Shown here: positions 25,808 to 34,527 of the stretch, piece after piece
Numbering within the stretch: position 1 is the first letter of the stretch
Layout: every line of letters begins with the position of its first letter
DNA from: an uncultured Cellulophaga sp.
GTDB taxonomy: Bacteria; Bacteroidota; Bacteroidia; Flavobacteriales; Flavobacteriaceae
Length of the DNA stretch: 64,000 nucleotides
NCBI GenBank assembly: GCA_947492955.1
Contig: CANLOV010000010.1
Coordinates: 62,001-126,000 of the forward strand
Direction: 5' to 3'
Position numbers and translations under genes: made by a program
The notes under the pieces: generated by a model
Seen by the model: the letters and a program-made list of their open reading frames with translations, nothing else
The model's database searches: none
Told to the model about the DNA's origin: nothing

Positions 25808-26501
25808 GCTTAAAGATATAAGCATCATAATTCCGGTACTTAATGAAGCATGCTGTATTGGAGATTTATTAGCTTACTTAAATACAATTTCCAATTCAAA
25901 AAACATAAAGGAGATTTTAGTTATTGATGGTGGCAGTACAGACGATACTAAAAAAATTGCCGCTAACTATAATGTAACAATTATTGAAGCTGAAAAAGGC
26001 AGAGCAAAACAAATGAATCTTGGCGCAAAATATGCTAAAGGAAGTATTTTATACTTTTTACATGCAGATACTTTTCCCCCAAAAAACTTTGATAGTGCTA
26101 TTATACAAGCTGTAAATAAAAAACAATATGCCGGATGTTTTAGAATGAAATTTAACAGCTCTAGTTATTTCTTAAAATTTTTTGGATGGCTTACCAGAAT
26201 TAACCATAAATCTTGCCGTGGTGGCGACCAATCATTATTTATAACACTACAACTGTTTAAACAAACTAAAGGTTTTAACGAAGATTATATAATCTATGAA
26301 GATTCCGAGTTTATTTCCAGACTTTATAAAATAAGTAATTTTAAAGTACTTCCACAAAAAGTAATAACCTCAGCCAGAAAATACGAACAATTAGGTACTT
26401 TAAAATTACAATATCACTTTGGAATGATACACTTTAAAAAATTCATGGGAGCTAGTCCTCAAGACTTATACCTATACTATAAAAAAAATATTACTACATA
26501 A
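25794..26501 (+). CDS. TIGR04283 family arsenosugar-type glycosyltransferase
   Basis: A 235-residue GT2 glycosyltransferase. It opens ISIIIPVLNEACCIGDLL, with EILVIDGGSTDDTKKIA, KGRAKQMNLGAKYAKGSILYFLHADT (the DxD-like HAD) and GGDQSLFI, then DSEFISRL. This is the TIGR04283 form. The start is taken at ATG 25794, directly before the conserved strand; the frame runs 16 codons further upstream inside the DUF547 gene. The overlap of 14 bases with DUF547 implies coupled translation. It probably transfers a sugar to or from the arsenosugar intermediate. Confidence 0.82.
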   Translation: MKEDKLKDISIIIPVLNEACCIGDLLAYLNTISNSKNIKEILVIDGGSTDDTKKIAANYNVTIIEAEKGRAKQMNLGAKYAKGSILYFLHADTFPPKNFDSAIIQAVNKKQYAGCFRMKFNSSSYFLKFFGWLTRINHKSCRGGDQSLFITLQLFKQTKGFNEDYIIYEDSEFISRLYKISNFKVLPQKVITSARKYEQLGTLKLQYHFGMIHFKKFMGASPQDLYLYYKKNITT

Positions 26502-26562
26502 TTTTGATAGTTTTTCATATAAGGTACGACTTTATTGGAAACTAATAATAAATACATACATT

Positions 26563-27348
26563 ATGAACACTTACAAAAAGGTAGTATATACATTTTTTTT
26601 AAGCTTAATTACAACAAGTGCAATAATAGCACAAGATGCCAAACAATTAGTTTCCGAAATGATTGAAGCTGTTGGTGGAAAAGAAAATTTTTACAATTTA
26701 AAAAATGTAAATTACGATTATGCCTACAACAACCCTGAGGCTTCTATGAAACTTACCAATCATGAAACTTATGTTTTCCATAAAGAGCTATCCTATGCAA
26801 AATACACTGAACACAGTATTTTAGGAGCTAATGGATCAGTTATAGAAGGTTATGATGGTACAAATGCTTGGGTTACTTTTGATGGTAAGCTATCTAAAGA
26901 AGAAAAGCCTAATGGAATAGCTCGTTTTTTACGCAAAACAAATTACTACTGGTTTACTATGTTTTTTAAACTTTTAGACAATGGCGTAAACCATGCATAC
27001 GAAGGCACTAAAACTGTGAACGGAAAAACTTATGATATTGTAAAAATTACTTTTGGAAAAAACGTTGGAGACGCCCAAGACACTTATGTTTTATATATTA
27101 ACAAAAAAACAAAACTGGTAGACCAATTTTTATTTACTGTTGTTGGTATGGGCATGCAAGACCCATTATTAATGGTTATGGAGTACGAAACTGTAGATGG
27201 AATTAAAATAGGATCTAAAAGAAAATACATAGCATCTAACTGGGACGGAGAAGTTATTGGAAAACAATGGACTACTACAAACTGGACCAATATTAAATTT
27301 AATACTGATATAGATACTTCTATATTTCAGCAACCTTCAATGAAATAG
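26563..27348 (+). CDS. Exported LolA-like/DUF6503-type protein
   Basis: A 261-residue protein with a signal peptide (VVYTFFLSLITTSAIIAQ) followed by DAKQLVSEMIEAVGGKENFYNLKNVNYDY. This is the opening seen in outer-membrane lipoprotein-sorting-like proteins, with beta strands to the end (KTKLVDQFLFTVVGMG, GIKIGSKRKYIASNWDGEV). LolA-like domains bind lipid or lipid anchors in the periplasm. The exact partner is unknown. It stands alone behind the arsenosugar genes and ends at a terminator. Confidence 0.6.
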   Translation: MNTYKKVVYTFFLSLITTSAIIAQDAKQLVSEMIEAVGGKENFYNLKNVNYDYAYNNPEASMKLTNHETYVFHKELSYAKYTEHSILGANGSVIEGYDGTNAWVTFDGKLSKEEKPNGIARFLRKTNYYWFTMFFKLLDNGVNHAYEGTKTVNGKTYDIVKITFGKNVGDAQDTYVLYINKKTKLVDQFLFTVVGMGMQDPLLMVMEYETVDGIKIGSKRKYIASNWDGEVIGKQWTTTNWTNIKFNTDIDTSIFQQPSMK

Positions 27349-27372
27349 ACTATAGCATACCACAACCCACAT

Positions 27373-27410
27373 AAAACCTCAGCCATAAAACAACTTGATT
27401 GAGGTTTTTT
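27373..27410. terminator. Terminator hairpin between convergent genes
   Basis: Arms AAAACCTCA (27373-27381) and TGAGGTTTT (27400-27408) with an 18-base loop, followed by T-rich sequence. It reaches into the stop codon of the minus-strand amidase. Confidence 0.7.
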
Positions 27411-28431
27411 ACTTTTTATTTTCATAATCTAATAAAATACCTTCACTAATCCATTTAGCTAAAGCTTGTCTGTTTTCTGGATCTAAAATTCGTTTTTGAT
27501 CTTTCTTATTTTTGATATTGCCAATTTCTATATAAGCAACTGCAGGCAGGGTATTTTTAACCATATATAAACGCCTATCTCCAAACGTTCCTTTATATTC
27601 TCTATTAGGCTGATATTTTTTATATTTTTTCTGAAAAGTAGTATGAATACTTTCTGCTAACCTTTTTCCATTCTTACTTTTCTCGTGATGGTAAAAGAAA
27701 ACATCTATATTTTGCCCTTTACTACGGCTATCTACATGCGTTACAATTAATCGTTGATACTTGCCCTTATTCTTTATATACAAATCGTTTACAACTTCTA
27801 CTCGTTGTTTTAAACGCTGCACTTGGTTTAGCGGAATTGTTTTTTTAGGATATACAACCTCATCTTTATCTATACTTAAAACTCTACTATCCCTAATTCC
27901 ATCATCGGGATCCCTAACGATAATATGCACTTTTGCGCCATGAGAAAGAAGTTCTTTTGCTAAACGCAATGTTACATCATACGCATACTCATCTTCTGCT
28001 ATAACCTTACCTCTATAGTTTGTTATTGCTCCTGGATCTGGTCCTCCATGCCCAGATACTAAATAATAAACCGTACCTGCTAATTTTTTACTTTTAGAAG
28101 TTACTAGCGCATGCTTTTCTCCAAAAATAGCATACTCTTTACCTCCTTTTAATTTATTATCCTTTACAGCGCTTTTAACAGTATCTTTCTGTTTTACTTT
28201 TGGTATTATATACTTTTTGCCTGCGTATAAATGAACACTATCTCTAAGGTTTTTAGAATTTAATTTTACAAAGTCATCAAAATAATCATAGGGATTTAAT
28301 TTTTGTTTTCGCAATAACGATATTATACCATCTCCCCTTTCTGCAACAACAGTTTGTAATGTATCTTGTGCCTTTACTTGTACTGTAAAAACAAGGAATA
28401 CAAGTAATGATAAACGCTTAAAAAAAATCAT
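27409..28431 (-). CDS. N-acetylmuramoyl-L-alanine amidase (Amidase_3)
   Basis: A 340-residue protein from ATG 28431 (a TTG seven codons upstream is less likely). It has a signal peptide (MIFFKRLSLLVFLVFTVQVKAQ), an N-terminal segment repeated in the neighbour (VVAERGDGIISLLRKQKLNPYDYFDDFVKLN), then the zinc amidase domain. Zinc and catalytic residues are visible: His in SGHGGPDPGA, Glu in AEDEYAYD, His in the DVFFYHHE segment and Glu in VAYIEIGNIKN. It cuts the bond between muramic acid and the stem peptide in the periplasm. An inactive-looking paralogue follows upstream on the same strand. Confidence 0.9.
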   Translation of the reverse strand: MIFFKRLSLLVFLVFTVQVKAQDTLQTVVAERGDGIISLLRKQKLNPYDYFDDFVKLNSKNLRDSVHLYAGKKYIIPKVKQKDTVKSAVKDNKLKGGKEYAIFGEKHALVTSKSKKLAGTVYYLVSGHGGPDPGAITNYRGKVIAEDEYAYDVTLRLAKELLSHGAKVHIIVRDPDDGIRDSRVLSIDKDEVVYPKKTIPLNQVQRLKQRVEVVNDLYIKNKGKYQRLIVTHVDSRSKGQNIDVFFYHHEKSKNGKRLAESIHTTFQKKYKKYQPNREYKGTFGDRRLYMVKNTLPAVAYIEIGNIKNKKDQKRILDPENRQALAKWISEGILLDYENKK

Positions 28432-28500
28432 GAAAACTATAAATTTTAGCAAATATCTTTAAAAAAGTATCGGCTTACAATTAATTAAAGAAGATATATT

Positions 28501-29397
28501 TTACTCGTCAAAAGAAAGTTTAGAATAATCGTTTTTTATGCCTTTGGTAATTTTATTTACAAAATCTTTGTTATCTATATCCTTGGTAACAAGAGAAACA
28601 TAGGTCATCGTTGGCATAGCATTCTTTGCTAAATATAAATTAACATTATCTGTAAATACATTTTTTTCTGAAGATATTAGTTTTACATTTTTAGCATAAA
28701 ACATCTTTTCTAAGCTTTTTGCAAACTGAGCGCCTTCTTTACTTTTTTCATAATGAGACACAGAAACCGATGTATCTTGACCTAAAGCCTCTTGGTTTAA
28801 ATTAACAAACAGCAACCTTTGATGCTGCCCTGCATATTTAAGGTACCTCTTATTAATTGCATCTACATAATCTCCTAAAGATGGTGTTTCATTACTATTA
28901 TACTCAAACAAAAAAACTCTTGCTCCTTGTTGCATAAGTTCTTTAGCAATTGCTTTTGCAATAGCATCATTAGTTTGTGTCTTACTCTTTATCAGTTTTA
29001 AATTATCACCATCAAACTCATCAAAAATTAAATAATAGATAGTATTCTTTAAAACTTTTCCTTCTCTTTTTAAACTCCTTATATCTTCAGTAAAAATAGG
29101 AAAATCTATACCCTTAGAAAGTACTATTTTCCTCCCCATATTCTTAAAAGAATCCGGAGCATTTGGTATTTTATATGTTTCTCCTATCTGTAAAACAGTA
29201 CCATTATTTATTTTATCTTTATTTAGCTCTACAAACTCAACATAATATTTATCTCCTATAATACCCTCTCTTTTTAAAACAGAAAAAATCCCATCTCCAT
29301 CTTTAGCTATAACTGTTTTTAAAGAATCCTGACCTTGTATAATACAACTATACAAAAAGATAGAGCAAACAAACGCTCTAATAATTACGATATTCAT
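28501..29397 (-). CDS. Catalytically degenerate amidase paralogue
   Basis: A 298-residue exported protein that aligns with the amidase at 27409 throughout: VIAKDGDGIFSVLKREGI, then NTIYYLIFDEFDGDN where the amidase has SGHGGPDPG, AKAIAKELMQQGARVFLFEYN, YAGQHQRLLFVNLNQEALGQDTSVSVSHYEKSKEGAQFAKS and TMTYVSLVTKDIDNKDFV where it has the catalytic IEIGN. The first zinc His, the DEY Glu and the final Glu are all replaced, while length and frame are intact. A binding or regulatory role for a pseudo-enzyme is inferred. It is transcribed together with the amidase. Confidence 0.75.
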   Translation of the reverse strand: MNIVIIRAFVCSIFLYSCIIQGQDSLKTVIAKDGDGIFSVLKREGIIGDKYYVEFVELNKDKINNGTVLQIGETYKIPNAPDSFKNMGRKIVLSKGIDFPIFTEDIRSLKREGKVLKNTIYYLIFDEFDGDNLKLIKSKTQTNDAIAKAIAKELMQQGARVFLFEYNSNETPSLGDYVDAINKRYLKYAGQHQRLLFVNLNQEALGQDTSVSVSHYEKSKEGAQFAKSLEKMFYAKNVKLISSEKNVFTDNVNLYLAKNAMPTMTYVSLVTKDIDNKDFVNKITKGIKNDYSKLSFDE

Positions 29398-29448
29398 GGC
29401 TAGTGTTATTTAAGTTGTAGCTGTTAAATTAACACATAAAAAATGAAA

Positions 29449-30783
29449 CTAAAAATATTGCCCTATTCCAAACACAATCCCCTTAGAAGAATCCCTTGTT
29501 ATTCCATAACCATAATCTATTCTAAAAATAGCATTAAAAATACGTTTATGCATAAACCTAAGTCCTAAACCAGGGTATATACGAACATTCTCTACATCCA
29601 TAAAGTCATTAAAGCTACCTCCAGGATTTCTCCAAGTGCCACTATCTATAAAAACATTACTCTGTAACACAAACCAATCTGTATCTAACATAGTATGCCT
29701 ATATTCAGTATTTAAAACTATTGCTCCAGTACCTCTATCTATTAAATTACCTACTCCTCTAATATTTAAATTATTATCTACAGAAAATGGTGCAAACGGT
29801 GTATCTATATTACTTGCTAAACCTATACGTAAACGACTTGCAAAATTTCCTTTTTTACCTATTCTTTTAAAATATTCAAAATCGTTAAAACCAATAACAA
29901 ACTCTGGAAGATTACTTTGATCTAAACTAAATACATATTGTAGATTTAAAGAACTTCTAAAACCAGACAAATATTGATAATCATATTTTACATTATCGTA
30001 TTTATAAATAAGCTTAAATAGATATTTCTTTACAGATAAGGTCAAAGGAACATCAGCGCTAGTTGCCCCAAGAAGGTAATCATAATTCTCAGTAAAAAAA
30101 TTAACCCCTAAATCTATCCTATTTTTAAAATCAAATTGATACAATCCTAAAATCTCAACACTTCTATTATTGTACTTATACTGTGTATCTCCTACCGTAT
30201 TTTGAATAAAAACTGGTTCTTGCGTTGTTAAATTATTATAACTCAAAGCTAACCCCGCTTTATTACTAAACAAATTAGGAGCTCTAAGATTAATACCATA
30301 AGAACTAAAAACATCATACTGATAAAATCCTCCTAGTGTAATATTTCTTCCTAGAAAATTAAATTCTTGTAACCCTAATCTAAATGCAAACTCATCGTTA
30401 GAAGATGTATATAAATTCGCAAAAGGAATTAATGTAAAATTCTCTACAATATTAAAATGTATATCGTACGCATCTCCTTTAGAAACATAAATTTCAAAAT
30501 AAGCATCAGAAATAGAAGGCAAACGCTTTAAACGATTTATATCTTCCTCTATTTGCTCTATAACTAAAGTAGCACCAGACTTTGTCGATATCATTTTCTT
30601 TAAGAAAGAAATTTTAATACGCTTTGCTCCTAAAATTTTTATACTCGATATTTTTGAATTTTGCGGAATTTTATCCAAAGAAATTTTTTCTTCTCTACTT
30701 TGAGCATCAATAGTATCTAACTCTTGTGATGAACAAAGAAAAAACATTAAGAAACATAAAAATGAAAAAAAACTCCTTAACAT
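29449..30783 (-). CDS. BamA/TamA-like outer-membrane protein with single POTRA-like domain
   Basis: A 444-residue protein (start at ATG 30783 in front of signal peptide MLRSFFSFLCFLMFFLCSSQ; an ATG ten codons earlier is possible). One POTRA-like domain (about residues 45-115, ISSIKILGAKRIKISFLKKMI ... INRLKRLPSISDAYFEI) is followed by a C-terminal barrel (RLGLQEFNFLGRNITLGGFYQYD onward) that ends in FGIGQYF with a terminal Phe. The order fits Omp85-related transport or assembly proteins, but it is much shorter than BamA. Its cargo is unknown. It lies directly upstream of the amidase pair. Confidence 0.75.
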   Translation of the reverse strand: MLRSFFSFLCFLMFFLCSSQELDTIDAQSREEKISLDKIPQNSKISSIKILGAKRIKISFLKKMISTKSGATLVIEQIEEDINRLKRLPSISDAYFEIYVSKGDAYDIHFNIVENFTLIPFANLYTSSNDEFAFRLGLQEFNFLGRNITLGGFYQYDVFSSYGINLRAPNLFSNKAGLALSYNNLTTQEPVFIQNTVGDTQYKYNNRSVEILGLYQFDFKNRIDLGVNFFTENYDYLLGATSADVPLTLSVKKYLFKLIYKYDNVKYDYQYLSGFRSSLNLQYVFSLDQSNLPEFVIGFNDFEYFKRIGKKGNFASRLRIGLASNIDTPFAPFSVDNNLNIRGVGNLIDRGTGAIVLNTEYRHTMLDTDWFVLQSNVFIDSGTWRNPGGSFNDFMDVENVRIYPGLGLRFMHKRIFNAIFRIDYGYGITRDSSKGIVFGIGQYF

Positions 30784-30876
30784 GGTTTCATGTGAATTAC
30801 AAACGGTTCTCATAAAAATACACCAATAATATGTTTTTGTAAAATGTTGTATGGTTATTTATAAGCAACAAATGGC

Positions 30877-31602
30877 TTAATTTGTGGTAAATGTGAGTTT
30901 GGAAAATAAATTTACCCAATTATCTTCACTAACACCTAATAAACTAAAACTATATGTATTATTCTCTAATAAACTTGGTGGTGTTCCCATAGTAATATTT
31001 AAAACAACATTATCTAATTTATAATACTGAAATTCTTTTTCAAAAGTATAGGTACCTGATATTAAATTATCATCAATATCTGACACTACCTCAAAATAAA
31101 TTTTAGTGTCATCATAAATACCATCAGTCCATAAAAATGTAGGCATTAATTCATCTGTTAAATCAATAGATACATTTTCATTATTATATTCCGTAAGCTT
31201 CGTGTTTTGTTTTAATCTAATTGGATTTGATAAATGTGTTTTTCCTTTCTCCTCAAAAGCAACAATAATCCATTTTTCTTCGGCTATAGACGCCTCAAAC
31301 TTTAACAAATACCCATTAAAAACTCCTATTAAGGGAGCTAGGGATATAGTGTAGTTATTAAAATCATTTTTATCTACATTGGCATCTACTGTCTCATAAA
31401 ACACTATTGTATGTGCTCCTTCTCTAGGGTATAAATATATATCTACAGAGTTTTCTACATTTACAGTACTAGCAGCACAAGCAATTACATTATCTAATAC
31501 CACCTCCTTATTTTCTATAACTTGTGCTAATGTTTTTATCTGCTCATCGTTAGAAGAACAACTACATATCATAAGAACAAAAATGCAAACCCAAGATTTC
31601 AT
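30877..31602 (-). CDS. Putative lipoprotein of unknown function
   Basis: A 241-residue protein with a lipoprotein signal (MKSWVCIFVLMICSCSSND, lipidation at a Cys followed by Ser-Ser). The rest is predicted beta-rich with no recognised motif; the segment SGTYTFEKEFQYYKLDNVVLNITM is typical of surface lipoproteins. It starts two bases after the stop of the glycoside hydrolase gene, so the two are co-transcribed and may act together on a glycan. Confidence 0.6.
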   Translation of the reverse strand: MKSWVCIFVLMICSCSSNDEQIKTLAQVIENKEVVLDNVIACAASTVNVENSVDIYLYPREGAHTIVFYETVDANVDKNDFNNYTISLAPLIGVFNGYLLKFEASIAEEKWIIVAFEEKGKTHLSNPIRLKQNTKLTEYNNENVSIDLTDELMPTFLWTDGIYDDTKIYFEVVSDIDDNLISGTYTFEKEFQYYKLDNVVLNITMGTPPSLLENNTYSFSLLGVSEDNWVNLFSKLTFTTN

Positions 31603-31603
31603 A

Positions 31604-32608
31604 TTAGTTTTCTTTATAATATTCTCTTATAATATTTTCTGCTGGTTTATTTTGCGGGGTAAAACGATTGTCTTTTTCTCCTCCTGCAGTTTCTTTAGCT
31701 ATAAACCATTTCCATACAAAACCGCCTGCAAACCAATCTTCTTTCCAAAACCCTTCTAGTATAGCCTTAGTTGCGTTTGATTGCGCAACAAGATTAACCG
31801 GATTTTCATGTCTGTCCACTGCCCAAGGTTTCTTGGCATTATAATCGGTACTTCTATATCCATATTCGGTAAACAAAACAGGCTTATTATTTGTTATAGA
31901 TAATTCTTTTATTGCTTGCTTATGAGTTAACCAACCATCTTTTAATTCTGATACCGTAGGTGTTTTTTTATCTGATAAAGGAAAATAAGCATCTATCCCT
32001 ATATAATCTATTGTACTCCAAAAAGGAGTTCGTTTATACTCGTCCCAATTAGCTGCATAAGTTAACTTCCCCTTATAAATACGTTTAATTTCCAAAATAA
32101 GTTCTTCCCAGTACTTAGGTCTATGCTTTACAAATTGCTCTAACTCTGTTCCAATACATAAAATAGGGGTATTAGTTTCTTGCGCTAAATCGGCATACGC
32201 CATTATAAAATTAGTATACGATTTTTCTAGAGCTACCCAATCTTCTTCTGTTTTCATTTGCAATGTACCAGTAAACTCTCCGCCCCATATCCATATTTGA
32301 GGCTTTAACATTACTTGTATATTATTCTTTTGTAGTAATTCTATATATTGCTTAGCTCCTTTCTTTGTTTCTCCATACCATTGCTTTTCGGTATCAAAAA
32401 TAATATGAGGAGAATTTATAGTTCGTATAAAACCAAAAGGCATTACGGCTGCATAATTGGCATTTACTTTTACAACTCCGTCAATATTTTTTTGTTCTGC
32501 TTTTTCTGGCGAAGCAACAAAACTTACTCCATTTATCTTTTCTTTTATTTGGCTAGAGCAAGAAAACTGAAACATACATAAAAAAAGAAGTCCTAATTTT
32601 TTCATCAT
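31604..32608 (-). CDS. Glycoside hydrolase-like TIM-barrel lipoprotein (GH113-like)
   Basis: A 334-residue lipoprotein (MMKKLGLLFLCMFQFSCSSQ). The TIM-barrel shows IQVMLKPQIWIWGGEFTG, then LCIGTELEQ with the likely acid/base Glu near residue 150, YIGIDAYFPL and PVLFTEYGYRS with the likely nucleophile Glu near residue 245, and a late FVWKWF. This matches GH113-like glycosidases (beta-mannanase type). It is probably attached to a membrane and degrades or trims a beta-linked polysaccharide, but substrate specificity is not readable. ATG at 32605 is an equal alternative start. Confidence 0.75.
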   Translation of the reverse strand: MMKKLGLLFLCMFQFSCSSQIKEKINGVSFVASPEKAEQKNIDGVVKVNANYAAVMPFGFIRTINSPHIIFDTEKQWYGETKKGAKQYIELLQKNNIQVMLKPQIWIWGGEFTGTLQMKTEEDWVALEKSYTNFIMAYADLAQETNTPILCIGTELEQFVKHRPKYWEELILEIKRIYKGKLTYAANWDEYKRTPFWSTIDYIGIDAYFPLSDKKTPTVSELKDGWLTHKQAIKELSITNNKPVLFTEYGYRSTDYNAKKPWAVDRHENPVNLVAQSNATKAILEGFWKEDWFAGGFVWKWFIAKETAGGEKDNRFTPQNKPAENIIREYYKEN

Positions 32609-32653
32609 AAGATTTTAATTAAGACTTCTAAATTAATGTTTTATACTATGCGA

Positions 32654-33541
32654 TTAAAAAATTCCTCTTATCCCTATATTAAATGTTTCTCCTAAACCAG
32701 TATTATTACCCCTTACAAAATTAGTATACAACACTTCTAAGTTTAAAGCATTAGATAGTTGATATTTAGCTCCACCACCAACAGCAGTAAAGTTTTGTTT
32801 TATACTATCACTTAAATTTACACGACTAGAATGTTGAACCAAACTTAAAACAGTAAATTTTGATGACGGAAAATAACTTAAAAATATTCCTGGGTTAATA
32901 CTTAGACTATTATTAGCAAAGCTTTCTTCTTTTTTTCCAAAATGATATTCTGTAGTAAATTCTGTAAACAATTGCCATTTATTACCTGGAAATGTATAGT
33001 CATAAAAAAGCCTATTTTGCCATGTAAACCCTTTTTGATCTAAAAAAACACCATTTTCACTTTCGTTATCTACTAGAGGAATAAACAAAGAACTCTGAAT
33101 ACTAAAATTACTTACAGAGGCAAGAGGAACAAATTTTACAGAAGGCGCTATGGAAGTTAAACCAGAACGAGCTGTATTATTTTCCCCATCAAACTTAAAT
33201 ACATCTAACGCATCTCTTCCTCCAACAGCATTAGACCTAGCCTCTAATATAAGCCCCATATTCCACCTTTTATTTTCTCCAACTCCCGTATACAATTCTA
33301 ACGTAGAAGTAAAAAAGGTTGCTCTATCTTCATTTTTATTTTTATCCCCATCCACATTAGCACTTTTTGTTTGGGTGTATAAATTATTAAACCACTTAAC
33401 ATCCCATTGTCCTTTTCCAATAAGCTTAGAAGGCGTATATTTTTGAATATTACTTTCTTCTTGTTGTTCTTCCTGAGAAAACCCTATAGCTGTTGCAAAT
33501 AACAAGCCTGCGAATACTATACTCTTTTTAATCGAAATCAT
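32654..33541 (-). CDS. Outer-membrane beta-barrel protein
   Basis: A 295-residue protein with a signal peptide (SIVFAGLLFATAIGFSQ) and alternating strands throughout. It opens with KLIGKGQWDVKWFNNLYTQT and ends in ETFNIGIRGIF with the terminal Phe expected of a barrel. No ligand is recognised. It is followed downstream by glycosidase and lipoprotein genes and preceded by a DUF547 gene on the same strand. Confidence 0.65.
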   Translation of the reverse strand: MISIKKSIVFAGLLFATAIGFSQEEQQEESNIQKYTPSKLIGKGQWDVKWFNNLYTQTKSANVDGDKNKNEDRATFFTSTLELYTGVGENKRWNMGLILEARSNAVGGRDALDVFKFDGENNTARSGLTSIAPSVKFVPLASVSNFSIQSSLFIPLVDNESENGVFLDQKGFTWQNRLFYDYTFPGNKWQLFTEFTTEYHFGKKEESFANNSLSINPGIFLSYFPSSKFTVLSLVQHSSRVNLSDSIKQNFTAVGGGAKYQLSNALNLEVLYTNFVRGNNTGLGETFNIGIRGIF

Positions 33542-33570
33542 TCTAATTATTTTTTATTGATTATTGTTTT

Positions 33571-34290
33571 TTATTTTAATTCGTTTAATGTCCAGTCATA
33601 GGCATAGTAAGATACTTTTGCTTTTTCTGGTAATTTTTCTGTTCTATATTTATTTATGTAATCTACTAATTTTTTACCTCCTTGAGTAAAGTCTCCTGTA
33701 TACCATTCGAAAATCTGAGATATTTGAACCTTATTTTTGTTTACTCTAATAAACTTAGGGTCATTTAATGCTAACATGGTTTGCTTTTGTAATTGAGCTT
33801 CTAAAGTAGATGGCTTATACGCTTTATTAATTATAGGCGGACACCCTAAACCTGCACATACTAATACAAAATGAAAACGTGCTTCTTTAGAGAAATTACC
33901 GCGAAGTAATTTATTTTCTATATCATTTAAAGTAATACTTTTACCTCCTATATTATGTTTAATTTTATCAAAAAAGCCAGCTTTACTTGTTGGCGTTTTT
34001 AAAGGGTAATGGTTAATTACATTGTTTATAACCGAAAGGTTGTATCCGTTAATCCAAAAAGCCTGATATTCTGCTGCGTTATCTTTAGAAACCGATACGC
34101 TTTCTGCTAAACTTACTAACTCATTTAATAAAGCAGGGTTACTTTTTATTCCTTTATAGTCTACTTTACCATTTTTTACATAAGTATTAAAAAATGTATC
34201 TGCCTTTGTAAAAAAAGTTGAAGTTGATTGTGCATATCCTATAGATATAGCAAATAAAAAAACGATTATTAATATGTTATTCTTTTTCAT
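33571..34290 (-). CDS. DUF547 domain protein, secreted
   Basis: A 239-residue protein with a signal peptide (NILIIVFLFAISIGYAQ) and a DUF547 domain: YQAFWINGYNLSVINNVINHYPLK, HFVLVCAGLGCPPIINKAY and IFEWYTGDFTQGGKKLVDYI. It is the linker-free paralogue of the protein at 24770, with which it shares the FEWY/FKWY end. It is divergent from an FAD oxidoreductase and iron-sulfur protein pair; DUF547 genes often accompany arsenosugar loci. Confidence 0.8.
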   Translation of the reverse strand: MKKNNILIIVFLFAISIGYAQSTSTFFTKADTFFNTYVKNGKVDYKGIKSNPALLNELVSLAESVSVSKDNAAEYQAFWINGYNLSVINNVINHYPLKTPTSKAGFFDKIKHNIGGKSITLNDIENKLLRGNFSKEARFHFVLVCAGLGCPPIINKAYKPSTLEAQLQKQTMLALNDPKFIRVNKNKVQISQIFEWYTGDFTQGGKKLVDYINKYRTEKLPEKAKVSYYAYDWTLNELK

Positions 34291-34527
34291 GTTTTATTGT
34301 TTCTATTATTATTTTACTGTATGCTCTGTCGAACGATTTTACAGAACCCTACAAAAAAAATAAATTTTTATGATTTATTTAATATATTGAATAATAACGA
34401 GTTACGAGTACGATTAATATATGCAACCTTACAAAAAAAGTAATATTTAAATTTATTCTAAATAAAACCCCAAGATTAAGTTCTTATCTTTATGAACGAC
34501 AGATTGCTCATCAACCTATAAAATCTT

